From: Lachnospiraceae bacterium
GTDB taxonomy: Bacteria; Bacillota; Clostridia; Lachnospirales; Lachnospiraceae
DNA: 64,000 bases
Reading direction: 5' to 3'
Assembly: GCA_022791575.1 (NCBI GenBank)
Contig: JAAVZI010000015.1
Location: 1-64,000, forward strand
In this document: piece by piece, positions 1-7,796 of the stretch
Layout of the letters: each line of letters starts with the position of its first letter
Numbering within the stretch: the stretch's first letter is position 1
Notes under the pieces: generated by a model
Databases searched by the model: none
What the model saw: the letters and a program-made list of their open reading frames with translations, nothing else
Told to the model about the DNA's origin: nothing
Made by a program: the position numbers and the translations under genes

Positions 1-170
1 AAGCGACGATTTTAGACAAAACATACAAAAACGCCGCTCAAAAACGTTGATTGGACATGAGGAGGGACCCACGAAGTGGGAGGAGTCCTGGTGTCAGCAT
101 TAAATTCGCTCTGTTTTTGTATGTTTTGCCTAAAATCTGGTGATGAATACTGCGTTTCACAAACACCTAA
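1..170. repeat. Hairpin repeat copy R1, long-loop form, left end cut by the window
   Basis: A long imperfect inverted repeat. The left arm (about 10-32, gattttagacaaaacataca) pairs with the right arm (about 113-138). Between them is a second, GC-rich hairpin: CCCAC GAA GTGGG around 69-81, flanked by partly complementary GGA/TCC segments. The right end reads gtttcacaaacacctaa, a variant of the family end seen at 1309, 52815 and 53035. The closest relative is the copy at 52825-53035, which shares the GC-rich insert almost word for word. It ends about 13 bp before the ribosome site of the next gene, so it lies in that gene's 5' region. Confidence 0.8.
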
Positions 171-202
171 TTACCTGATGCTAGGAAAGGAGGCAGACGG
201 AC

Positions 203-511
203 TTGTCATCGATTCTTACAGACGAACTAATTTATGAGATACTATCAGTGGTAGACGAAATCCCTAAAGGCAAAGTCGCCTCTTACGGACAGATTGCCCG
301 GCTGATTGGCCGAGAGCGAAACGCAAGGCTTGTGGGAAAAGTACTGAGTATGGCAGAATATTATGGAACCTATCCCTGCCACCGCGTAGTAAACCATGCC
401 GGGCGGCTGGCGCCGCATTTTTCTAATCAGAAAAGTTTGCTGCTCGAAGACGGCGTAACATTTAAGAACCAGACACACGTGGATATGAAAAAATGCCAGT
501 GGAATTGTTAG
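203..511 (+). CDS. MGMT-family alkyltransferase-like DNA-binding protein
   Basis: A 102-residue protein that is essentially the C-terminal, DNA-binding half of O6-methylguanine-DNA methyltransferase. It has the winged-helix region (G28QIARLIGR) and the active-site motif PCHRV with Cys59. Alkyltransferase-like (ATL) proteins of similar size usually replace this Cys with Trp; here it is kept, so alkyl transfer to Cys59 remains possible. The N-terminal domain of full-length Ogt/AdaB is missing, which is normal for the small Firmicute members. The start is TTG at 203, chosen because AAAGGAGG lies about 9 bases upstream and no ATG fits. The likely role is recognition or repair of alkylated guanine. 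Whether it is a true methyltransferase or an ATL-type damage sensor cannot be decided from sequence. Confidence 0.85.
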   Translation: MSSILTDELIYEILSVVDEIPKGKVASYGQIARLIGRERNARLVGKVLSMAEYYGTYPCHRVVNHAGRLAPHFSNQKSLLLEDGVTFKNQTHVDMKKCQWNC

Positions 512-530
512 CGATTTCCTGAAATGTGCC

Positions 531-1133
531 TTATCCTTCCCACGGCCGGATGCGGTATTCCGCCCCGATCTCATCACAGATAGCCCGGCAGCGTTCCTCT
601 TCTTCTGCAGAAATGGTTGTGGCAACCGTAGTCAATACTACTTTTGGAATAACGCCGACGCATTCTCTGGCAAAGGCAAGCATCGCGTCATAGGATTGTC
701 CTTTATAGTTAGACCGAACTAACTCTTCGTATTGTTCCTTGTCTGGGTGATTCAGACTGATGGAAACACAATCAACCAAACCTTTTAATTCCGGCACAAC
801 ATTGCGGCCGTATATCAGATTGCCCGCGCCGTTGGTATTGATGCGGATGGGTTTTTGATAGGTCTGTTTCACAAAAGCCGCCACCTTCAGCAGCACATCC
901 AGCGCCATCATTGGTTCGCCGAATCCACAGAACACGACTTCATGATACTGGGTCATATCAAATTTTTCAAATTCCGCAATCACTTCCTCTGCCGACGGTT
1001 CCCGCTCCAGCCACAAGCGGCCGGACTCGCCCATCTGATCTCTCGTCTGCCGCAGGCAGAATGTGCAGGCATACGGACAACGGTTGGTCAGATTGACATA
1101 CAGGTTGTTGTGTACTTTATATAATAGTTCCAT
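531..1133 (-). CDS. Radical SAM protein, TatD-associated type
   Basis: A 200-residue radical SAM enzyme. The cluster motif C19-x3-C23-x2-C26 sits in the N-terminal strand region and GFGEP follows near residue 70, the SAM-binding glycine motif. The short length, the NLTNRCPYACTFC start and the INTNGAGN motif match the small radical SAM family usually encoded beside or fused to TatD-type nucleases. No tatD gene is adjacent here: the neighbours are the MGMT protein (convergent) and repeats. The substrate of this family is not established. The family assignment is good and the role unknown. Confidence 0.85.
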   Translation of the reverse strand: MELLYKVHNNLYVNLTNRCPYACTFCLRQTRDQMGESGRLWLEREPSAEEVIAEFEKFDMTQYHEVVFCGFGEPMMALDVLLKVAAFVKQTYQKPIRINTNGAGNLIYGRNVVPELKGLVDCVSISLNHPDKEQYEELVRSNYKGQSYDAMLAFARECVGVIPKVVLTTVATTISAEEEERCRAICDEIGAEYRIRPWEG

Positions 1134-1165
1134 TGGTTTGATTTCCTTTCCTAATTCTGATATTT

Positions 1166-1309
1166 TTAGGTGATTGCGAAAGTCTAATTCAAGGCGACGA
1201 GTTTGAACAATCTATACAAAAATTCCGCTCAAAGACGTTTGAGCTTCGCTACATTTTTGTATAGATTGCTCAAACTCTGACAGTAAAGTGAAAGTTTCGC
1301 AAATGCTAA
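1166..1309. repeat. Hairpin repeat copy R2, short-loop form
   Basis: A complete 144-bp copy running from ttaggtgattgcgaaagtc to gtttcgcaaatgctaa, so the two ends are imperfect inverted repeats of each other. Inside, gagtttga(a/g)caatctatacaaaaat pairs over about 25 bp with its inverse at about 1247-1278, with one mismatch. The loop holds a second small palindrome, GCTCAAA-GACG-TTTGAGC. It is intergenic and contains no ORF. Confidence 0.85.
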
Positions 1310-1447
1310 TCCTTTAACATAAAGCAGAAATCCTCTTCGCCTCAAAACAAACGTTCACTCACTTAACACCTTTCTGAAATTTTGCATCCCCGCCCGCGCA
1401 ATTTTATCCTGACAGAATCAAACACATGTATATAGGTTCAACTGTCA

Positions 1448-1526
1448 GAGTGTGTAGCAAACATACAAAAACAGAGCAACTCCAAAACGTCTTTGAGCTC
1501 AGTTTTTGTATGTTTGCTACACACTC
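1448..1526. repeat. Hairpin repeat copy R3, diverged core
   Basis: A perfect 25-bp inverted repeat (1448-1472 against 1502-1526) around a 29-bp loop. The stem sequence differs from the other copies (gtgtgtagcaaacatacaaaaac), but the loop keeps aacgtctttgagctc and the flanks keep 'tgtcagag' and 'ctcgtcg'. The terminal TTAGG-type ends are not recognisable. Retained pairing despite sequence change suggests the structure matters or the copy is recent. The rest of the gene-free stretch 1134-1577 shows nothing else I can name. Confidence 0.7.
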
Positions 1527-1577
1527 GTCGCGTCGCCATATGCTTCCCCCTTGACTCACCACAAATTCGCCCAATTT

Positions 1578-2405
1578 CTATCTTAAGGTATACAGCACTT
1601 CCTCAAAACATACCCCATCTGTTAATGGAATATCCATTTCTATGGATTTGACAATGCATTTTTTAATGAAATCGGACGCCTTGCGCACGGAATCGCGGAA
1701 TTCTACACCATTGACCGCATCGGCGGCTATAATGGCGCTGAAAATGTCCCCGGTCCCCGATCGCTGCTCTCCTGCCCTCTTGTTGCGCAGTAGGTAGGCA
1801 GGCTTTCCTTCCTCGTAGCAGAAATTGGAAATATAAGAGCCTTGGGCAATGCCGGTGATGACGATTTTCTTCGGTCCCTGCAGAGAAAGAGTATAAGCCA
1901 TCCTTTTGAGTCCTGCAACGGTCCAGACGTCTTTGTATTCCATGTCTGCCAGAATACAGGCCTCCGTCAGATTCGGCGTAAGGATATCCGCATAATGGAC
2001 CAGCTTCTTCATTTCCAGGCAGATTTCCGGCGTATAGGTCGAATAGAGCCTGCCATAGTCGCCCATAACCGGATCGATAATGGTCAGGTTGGTATCGGTC
2101 TTGAAACGCTCCATAAATTGCTCGACAATGCGGATCTGCCGCTTGGATCCAAGGAATCCGGTGCAGATTCCGTCAAAGGCAAGACCAAGCTTCTCCCATT
2201 CCTCCATATAGGCTTCCATCTTGTCGGTGTAGTCATCGAAGAAAAAGCTCTCAAAACCGGTATGGTTGGAGAAGATGGAGGTCGGCAGCGGGCAGGCTTG
2301 GATCTTCATCATGGAGATAATCGGCAGCTCCACAGCGATCGAACATCGTCCGAAACCGGACATATCATTAATAATGGCTATTTTTTTCTGGTTATTGTGT
2401 GACAT
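1578..2405 (-). CDS. Pyridoxamine/pyridoxal kinase (PdxK/PdxY/ThiD family)
   Basis: A 275-residue ribokinase-fold kinase that phosphorylates pyridoxamine, pyridoxal or pyridoxine with ATP in B6 salvage. The N-terminus (INDMSGFGRCSIAVELPIIS) is the substrate-binding strand-loop of the family. TIIDPVMGDYGRLY is the central phosphate/Mg region, LTPNLTEACIL follows it, and GTGDIFSAIIAA near residues 217-228 carries the catalytic Asp of the GTGD motif. The length matches PdxY-like kinases of Firmicutes. The ATG is supported by CGGAG ten bases upstream. It is 14 bases downstream of the ABC-F gene and probably co-transcribed with it. ThiD (hydroxymethylpyrimidine kinase) is a less likely alternative. 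Confidence 0.85.
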   Translation of the reverse strand: MSHNNQKKIAIINDMSGFGRCSIAVELPIISMMKIQACPLPTSIFSNHTGFESFFFDDYTDKMEAYMEEWEKLGLAFDGICTGFLGSKRQIRIVEQFMERFKTDTNLTIIDPVMGDYGRLYSTYTPEICLEMKKLVHYADILTPNLTEACILADMEYKDVWTVAGLKRMAYTLSLQGPKKIVITGIAQGSYISNFCYEEGKPAYLLRNKRAGEQRSGTGDIFSAIIAADAVNGVEFRDSVRKASDFIKKCIVKSIEMDIPLTDGVCFEEVLYTLR

Positions 2406-2419
2406 GGTAGTTCTCCGTT

Positions 2420-4051
2420 TTAGTTATCCTCTTCCGTCATTGTATATACCTGACGTTTTCTTGCCATCTCATCACTGGCCAGATATTCATCATAAGTTGT
2501 AATTTTATCAATCAGAGCACCGCCCGGTACGATTTCCATGATTCGATTGGCAGTTGTTTCCACAAACTGATGATCATGGGAAGCAAACAATACGACGCCC
2601 GGAAACTTGATCAGTCCATTATTCAGCGCAGTAATACTCTCCATATCCAGATGGTTCGTCGGTTCGTCCAGCATTAAAACATTCGCTCCCAGAATCATCA
2701 TACGCGAAAGCAGACAGCGCACCTTTTCACCACCGGACAGTACTTTGACCTTCTTGACGCCATCATCCCCGGCAAACAGCATACGTCCCAAAAATCCACG
2801 CACATAGGTAACATCTTTTTCCGGTGAATAGGGCATCAGCCAATCGACAATGGTATCATCACTGTCAAAAATATCCGTATTGTCTTTAGGAAAATAAGAC
2901 TGGCTCGTAGTAACGCCCCATTTATAATTCCCTTCATCCGGTTCCATTTCACCGGCTAGAATCTTGAACAAGGTAGTCTTGGCTAACTCATTTCCACCAA
3001 CAAATGCAACCTTATCTTCCCTTCCCAGAATAAATGAAATATTGTCCAATATCTTAACACCATCAATCGTCTTGGAAAGATTTTCTACAGTCAGCACTTC
3101 ATTTCCAATCTCCCGGTTTGGACGAAAATCAATATAGGGATACTTGCGGCTGCTCGGCTTAATCTCCTCTAACTGTATCTTTTCCAGTGCCTTTTTACGG
3201 GAAGTCGCCTGTTTGGACTTGGACGCATTCGCACTAAACCGTGAAATAAATTCCTGCAGCTCCTTAATCTTCTCTTCTTTCTTCTTATTCGCTTCCTTCA
3301 TCTGCTTTACCAGCAGCTGGCTGGACTCGAACCAGAAATCATAATTGCCTGTATACAGCTGAATCTTGGCATAATCAATATCCGCAATATGTGTACAGAC
3401 TTTATTGAGGAAATAACGGTCATGACTGACTACAATTACTGTATTTTCAAAGTTAATCAAGAACTCCTCCAGCCAAGCAATCGCATCCAAATCTAAATGG
3501 TTAGTCGGCTCATCCAAAAGCAGAATATCCGGGTTGCCGAATAAGGCTTGAGCCAGCAGCACCTTGACCTTCTGGCTGCCGTTCAAATCTGCCATCTGGC
3601 TGTAATGAAGCTCCGTCTCAATGCCCAGACCGTTTAACAGCATTTCCGCATCCGATTCTGCCTCCCAGCCGTTCATTTCCGCAAACTCTGCCTCTAACTC
3701 ACTGGCACGAATGCCGTCTTCATCAGAAAAATCTTCTTTTGCATATAAGGCATCTTTTTCATTTCTAACCTCATACAGCCGGGCATTTCCCATAATAACA
3801 GTATCCAACACAGAATACTGATCGTATTTGAAATGATCCTGCTGCAGGAAAGACAGACGTTCGCCCGGTGTTACAATTACTTCGCCGCTTGTTGAATCAA
3901 GCTGGCCAGAGAGAATCTTCAAAAAGGTTGACTTTCCCGCACCATTTGCACCAATCAGGCCATAGCAGTTTCCTTCTGTAAATTTAATGTTAACATCTTC
4001 AAATAAAGCTTTTTTACCTATCCGTAATGTAATATTATTTGCACTAATCAT
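2420..4051 (-). CDS. ABC-F family ATPase (YkpA/YbiT type)
   Basis: A 543-residue soluble protein with two complete ABC ATPase domains and no membrane segments, the hallmark of ABC-F ribosome-associated factors. Domain 1 has GANGAGKST near residue 36 and LLLDEPTNHLDLD near 180. The charged interdomain linker (about 245-300, Lys/Glu-rich) inserts near the peptidyl-transferase centre in this family. Domain 2 has GGNELAKTT in place of a classical Walker A, an altered version, then LSGGEKVRCLLSR and MLDEPTNHLDMES. The sequence best fits the YkpA/YbiT subfamily, which acts in translation rather than transport. An antibiotic-resistance role is possible but not indicated. The atypical second Walker A is typical of this subfamily. 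Confidence 0.85.
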   Translation of the reverse strand: MISANNITLRIGKKALFEDVNIKFTEGNCYGLIGANGAGKSTFLKILSGQLDSTSGEVIVTPGERLSFLQQDHFKYDQYSVLDTVIMGNARLYEVRNEKDALYAKEDFSDEDGIRASELEAEFAEMNGWEAESDAEMLLNGLGIETELHYSQMADLNGSQKVKVLLAQALFGNPDILLLDEPTNHLDLDAIAWLEEFLINFENTVIVVSHDRYFLNKVCTHIADIDYAKIQLYTGNYDFWFESSQLLVKQMKEANKKKEEKIKELQEFISRFSANASKSKQATSRKKALEKIQLEEIKPSSRKYPYIDFRPNREIGNEVLTVENLSKTIDGVKILDNISFILGREDKVAFVGGNELAKTTLFKILAGEMEPDEGNYKWGVTTSQSYFPKDNTDIFDSDDTIVDWLMPYSPEKDVTYVRGFLGRMLFAGDDGVKKVKVLSGGEKVRCLLSRMMILGANVLMLDEPTNHLDMESITALNNGLIKFPGVVLFASHDHQFVETTANRIMEIVPGGALIDKITTYDEYLASDEMARKRQVYTMTEEDN

Positions 4052-4118
4052 TTTTTATTACCTTTCCTTCATTTCGCTATTCTCAAGTAAAAATACTCGC
4101 AATTGTTTCCAGTATAGT

Positions 4119-4163
4119 AAAAAAATGTGGATTTTTCAAGTGTTTTCTTAAAAAATCCACATT
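4119..4163 (-). terminator. Intrinsic terminator upstream of the ABC-F gene
   Basis: AATGTGGATTTTT (4124-4136) pairs with AAAAATCCACATT (4151-4163). Read on the minus strand, a run of T follows the stem (4119-4125). It closes the transcript coming from 5699-4209 before the ABC-F gene starts. Confidence 0.75.
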
Positions 4164-4208
4164 TATTAGCACTTATGACCGCTTCAGACTCTAAGACCTG
4201 AAACAACA

Positions 4209-4412
4209 TTAACTGGAATAATATAAAAATCCTGCACCCTTTTGCACATAACAGAACAGATATTCAGCAATCACTCCATCCTCATTGATTGTTTCTCTTT
4301 CAAAAATAAAGTACTTATAGAAACGTTCCGGCAGATCCATTTTTCTCTTTCCAGGTAAATAGATACGGATTTCATCCATATGATTAAAATAATCTAACTT
4401 TTTCGTAATCAC
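4209..4412 (-). pseudogene. Short ORF in frame after the TAG stop of the upstream gene; possible detached C-terminus
   Basis: A 67-codon reading frame from a GTG that has no well-placed ribosome site. It lies in the same frame as the cohesin/dockerin-like gene ending at 4455. Between that gene's TAG and this GTG the frame is open for 14 more codons (CNLSGEVRDESWGK), giving 82 sense codons after the TAG with no further stop until TAA at 4209. The ten bases AATCTATCTG occur just before and just after the TAG, which suggests a small duplication created the stop. I read it as the severed C-terminal part of the upstream protein or a readthrough extension. An independent small gene is less likely. 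The peptide has no recognised domain. Confidence 0.5.
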
Positions 4413-4454
4413 CTTTCCCCAGGATTCATCTCGTACTTCTCCAGATAGATTACA

Positions 4455-5699
4455 CTATTTATAAGAACGAAAACCAAGTTCAGATAGATTCATTCTACAT
4501 TTCAAAAAAACCAACAAATCCCAGCTGGCAAACCCAATTTGAACACAATTATTTGCTAATTCCTGAAAACTGCTTATAGGAACCTCTCCACCATCCAACA
4601 ATTTAAAATACAAATTGATATGGTCATTATATTCTGCTGTTTTAAAATCAGCGCTCGTAAAATAACTGATTCCTAAACTTTCACATTCATAGTCAAAATA
4701 AATTTTATTATCAACTGCCACTAAATGATTGATATCATACTGAAAATATACAGCATACCTTACTTCGATCCCTTGAATTATACTTACAAAATCAATACGA
4801 AATTCCATTATATCATTTGATTCATTCGTAATTGTATATAAGAAATTATTTTTGTCATTGTATAAACCAATATATTTATTTCCAAGCAAATCCGTTTGGC
4901 CTAGAGTATTGATATATACTTTTAACATATCTATGCTGTCATATTCCCACTTTAACTGATCCATATCTGTAATTATTTTCAGCGCTCCTTTTAACAGAAG
5001 CTGTACATCCAGCAGATCCATTCGACGATTACGATTAATATCCAGTTTCTCTAATTGCCATCCTGATAATTCCTCTATTTGCAGTACTGCCCTTAATGCT
5101 AATTGAGCATCCTTTAATGTCCATGTATCTGACTCTGTATCATTTCCATCATTATCGTCTGTCCCAGGGTCCGTAATGGGCTTGTCTACAATTGACATAT
5201 TGTCCAAGTCAATAACCAGTGTATCTGCTTTTTCTTCTGCATTACTAAAATCCCCATTATAATCCATGGCATGATTTACCAGCATCAGCTTTCCTGCCTG
5301 ATCTGACTTCACATGCAGTGTTACTTCAAATATACTGCCTGTCCATAAGAACTGTTCGGAATTGATTCCGATAAAAATGACAGCATTGTCTAAATTGACA
5401 CAATCCGCTACTGCCCCTTGTTTATCATAATAAGAATCCAAAAATTCCGAACTCCACGAGCAGTTTGTTTTTTCCAGACAATTATTATCATATACTAATC
5501 CAAAATTAAACTGCGTTAAATCTGCCTGATCCGTGTGAATAAAAATTTTAATTTCGTTGCCATCCCTGATAATTTCTGGTTTATAAATGGTATTCACATC
5601 TGGCCTGAATTCTTGTGCAGATACAGTTGTGAGCATTGTCGAACTCATCATTACCACACATAGCAAGCATATCAAAATCTTTCTCATTATTTTCCTCAT
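4455..5699 (-). CDS. Secreted protein with cohesin-like and dockerin-like modules
   Basis: A 414-residue exported protein. Residues 1-28 form a signal peptide (two Arg/Lys, a hydrophobic core, then TTVSAQE). Residues about 35-165 look like a cohesin/carbohydrate-binding beta-sandwich (FNFGLVYDNN, GSIFEVTLHVKSD). An acidic linker (about 170-192) precedes a dockerin type I-like pair of helices with the calcium-loop pattern D-x-N-x-N-x-x-x-x-x-x-D (LDINRNRRMDLLDVQ). Residues about 250-414 are an unrecognised C-terminal region. Having both cohesin-like and dockerin-like parts in one chain suggests intramolecular or cell-surface assembly. The start ATG has AGGAGG ten bases upstream. The frame continues after its TAG, see the entry at 4209. 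Confidence 0.6.
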   Translation of the reverse strand: MRKIMRKILICLLCVVMMSSTMLTTVSAQEFRPDVNTIYKPEIIRDGNEIKIFIHTDQADLTQFNFGLVYDNNCLEKTNCSWSSEFLDSYYDKQGAVADCVNLDNAVIFIGINSEQFLWTGSIFEVTLHVKSDQAGKLMLVNHAMDYNGDFSNAEEKADTLVIDLDNMSIVDKPITDPGTDDNDGNDTESDTWTLKDAQLALRAVLQIEELSGWQLEKLDINRNRRMDLLDVQLLLKGALKIITDMDQLKWEYDSIDMLKVYINTLGQTDLLGNKYIGLYNDKNNFLYTITNESNDIMEFRIDFVSIIQGIEVRYAVYFQYDINHLVAVDNKIYFDYECESLGISYFTSADFKTAEYNDHINLYFKLLDGGEVPISSFQELANNCVQIGFASWDLLVFLKCRMNLSELGFRSYK

Positions 5700-5807
5700 A
5701 GATTAGAAACCTCCTATATTTTTATTTGTAACTGTTTTATGAATATACTTTATTCAGCAGTCCATACTATCATTATACCATATAATTCCATAATTTTATA
5801 ATATTTA

Positions 5808-5836
5808 TTGCCTTTCTATCCAAATTCCGATATACT
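5808..5836 (+). promoter_or_regulatory. Sigma-A type promoter of the siroheme reductase gene
   Basis: TTGCCT (5808-5813), 17-bp spacer, TATACT (5831-5836). The ribosome site GGAGGAG follows at 5856-5862 and the ATG at 5868. Confidence 0.65.
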
Positions 5837-5867
5837 AAAATTATCTAATTTTAATGGAGGAGTTCAT

Positions 5868-6791
5868 ATGACTAAGTTAAAACCGGCAGATATTGCTGCC
5901 GTAAAAGCAAAAGGGTTCTTAATTAACCGAGGAACAGAACTATTTTCCGGAAGGATTGTTGCACCTGGTACAGTCTTTTCAGCGGAAGATATTGCTGTAA
6001 TTTCTGATATTTCCAAAAAATTTGGAAACGGTAAAATTGTATTCACCACCAGACTGGCCGTAGAAATCGCCGGCATTCCATACGACCAGATCGAACCTGC
6101 GATCAACTACGCAGCAGAGCACAATCTACACTTTGGAGGAACCGGCGCCAAAATTCGTCCTGTTGCCGCCTGCAAAGGAACAACCTGCATATATGGAAAT
6201 TATGATACCCATGCACTGGCCAAGAAAATTCATGAGCAATATTACGAAGGATGGTCAGATATTAAACTGCCCCACAAATTCAAAATCTCCGTTGGCGGCT
6301 GCCCTAACAGCTGTATGAAACCAAGTCTGAATGATTTTGGCATTGAGGGCCACCAAGAACCCGTATTCGATGCTGATATCTGTAAAGGCTGCAAGATCTG
6401 CCAGATAGAAAAATTCTGTCCTTCCAAAGCAGCCTCTCTGGCAGATGGCAAACTGGTGATTGATGATAAAAAATGTCTGACCTGCGGTGTCTGCACTGGT
6501 AAATGTCCATTTAAAGCCGTCAGCCATGACCGCCATACCAAATATCAGATTTATGTCGGCGGCACCTGGGGCAAAAAGACCCGTGTGGGAACCAAGCTTT
6601 CCCGCTTAGTAGAAGAAGAGGAAATCCTTCCTATTCTGGACAAGACCCTGCTCTGGTTCCGTGAAAATGCACATACTAAGGAACGTCTCGGCGCTGCGAT
6701 TGACCGGATTGGCGAGGACAAGCTTGAAGAAGCTCTGTTCAGTGATGACCTGCTGAACCGTAAGGAAGAAATCCTAGCCAAGGAATTATAA
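5868..6791 (+). CDS. Siroheme-type sulfite/nitrite reductase with two [4Fe-4S] ferredoxin domains (AsrC-like)
   Basis: A 307-residue protein. An N-terminal ferredoxin-like half domain is followed by the siroheme/[4Fe-4S] ligand pattern C102-x4-C107 and C145-x3-C149 (GGCPNSC). Two bacterial ferredoxin motifs come next: C172-x2-C-x2-C-x5-C184-P and C203-x2-C-x2-C-x3-C213-P. A helical tail ends the chain. This is the arrangement of AsrC, the catalytic subunit of anaerobic sulfite reductase, and of the single-gene 'Dsr-like' proteins of anaerobes. No asrA or asrB electron-input subunits are nearby; it is monocistronic with its own promoter and terminator. The electron donor and physiological substrate are therefore unknown. 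The start at 5868 is fixed by GGAGGAG just upstream. Confidence 0.8.
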   Translation: MTKLKPADIAAVKAKGFLINRGTELFSGRIVAPGTVFSAEDIAVISDISKKFGNGKIVFTTRLAVEIAGIPYDQIEPAINYAAEHNLHFGGTGAKIRPVAACKGTTCIYGNYDTHALAKKIHEQYYEGWSDIKLPHKFKISVGGCPNSCMKPSLNDFGIEGHQEPVFDADICKGCKICQIEKFCPSKAASLADGKLVIDDKKCLTCGVCTGKCPFKAVSHDRHTKYQIYVGGTWGKKTRVGTKLSRLVEEEEILPILDKTLLWFRENAHTKERLGAAIDRIGEDKLEEALFSDDLLNRKEEILAKEL

Positions 6792-6814
6792 TCCATAAAT
6801 ATATACAGCTAAAA

Positions 6815-6862
6815 AGAAAGACTATGAAGTATCATATGGATACGCTGTTTCATAGTCTTTCT
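6815..6862. terminator. Bidirectional terminator between the siroheme reductase gene and pyrD
   Basis: The 14-bp stem AGAAAGACTATGAA (6815-6828) pairs with TTCATAGTCTTTCT (6849-6862). The loop contains another small stem, GTATC/GATAC. It sits between two convergent genes. Confidence 0.8.
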
Positions 6863-6890
6863 TACTACATTTGATATTGTTATACTTCTG

Positions 6891-7796
6891 TTACTCTGTA
6901 ACTGCTCCGATCAATTCCTGAATATCTGTTATCCCATTCTTTTCCATATATTCTTCAATCCCAGACGCAATCTCTTCGGTTACATATGGATTGGAAAAGT
7001 TTGCAGTCCCAACTGATACCGCAGAAGCTCCGGCAAGCAGGAACTCCAGCGCATCCTCTGCATTTTGGATACCGCCCATACCAATAACCGGAATCTTCAC
7101 TGCCTTTGCAGTCTGATAAACCATACGAACAGCGATCGGCTTAATAGCAGGACCGGAAAGCCCTCCGGTACGATTCGCTAAGGCAAACTTCCGCCGGTTC
7201 ACGTCAATTTTCATGCCGGTCAAAGTATTAATCAAAGATACCGCGTCGGCTCCGCCAGCTTCTGCTGCTCTGGCAATTTCCGTAATATCCGTTACATTGG
7301 GACTTAATTTCATAATCACCGGCTGGCGGGCATATTTCTTAATCTCTTTCGTAACTTCTTCCACCATCTGCGGATTCTGTCCAAAAGCAATTCCACCTTC
7401 TTTGACATTCGGGCAGGAAATATTTATTTCCAGCAAATCTACCGGCTGTTCTGCAAGACGCTCTACAACCTCACAATACTGTTCTGTAGTTCTGCCGCAG
7501 ACATTCACAATCACTTTGGTATCATATTGCTTTAGAAATGGAAGATCACGTTTAATAAATAAGTCCACACCAGGATTCTGCAAACCGATTGCATTGAGCA
7601 TCCCTCCATAGGTTTCCGCAATACGCGGTGTCGGGTTCCCTTCCCATGGTTCACTAGAAACCCCTTTGGTCACCACAGCACCCAGCTTGTTCAAGTCCAC
7701 AAATTCACAAAATTCCGCACCGGAACCAAACGTTCCAGAAGCTGTCATAACTGGATTTTTCAGCTCTACTCCTGCAAGATTGATCTTTGTATTCAT
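6891..7796 (-). CDS. pyrD: Dihydroorotate dehydrogenase, class 1B catalytic subunit
   Basis: A 301-residue FMN-dependent TIM-barrel enzyme that oxidises dihydroorotate to orotate in pyrimidine synthesis. The class 1B signature NISCPNVKEGG (near 126-136) carries the active-site Cys used in place of the Ser of class 2 enzymes. FMN-phosphate motifs IGMGGIQN and GASAVSVGTANF are at the C-terminal end of the barrel. It works as a complex with PyrK, encoded immediately upstream with a 4-base ATGA overlap, so the two are translationally coupled. It is the last gene of pyrC-pyrF-pyrK-pyrD. Confidence 0.97.
   Translation of the reverse strand: MNTKINLAGVELKNPVMTASGTFGSGAEFCEFVDLNKLGAVVTKGVSSEPWEGNPTPRIAETYGGMLNAIGLQNPGVDLFIKRDLPFLKQYDTKVIVNVCGRTTEQYCEVVERLAEQPVDLLEINISCPNVKEGGIAFGQNPQMVEEVTKEIKKYARQPVIMKLSPNVTDITEIARAAEAGGADAVSLINTLTGMKIDVNRRKFALANRTGGLSGPAIKPIAVRMVYQTAKAVKIPVIGMGGIQNAEDALEFLLAGASAVSVGTANFSNPYVTEEIASGIEEYMEKNGITDIQELIGAVTE

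Noticed and set aside
1-170. Retron or diversity-generating element around the long hairpins
   Set aside because: No reverse transcriptase or related gene is anywhere in the window, and copies are dispersed.
4209-5699. Pyrrolysine insertion at the TAG
   Set aside because: No pyl genes are in the window and the protein is not a methylamine methyltransferase; a mutation or small duplication is simpler.
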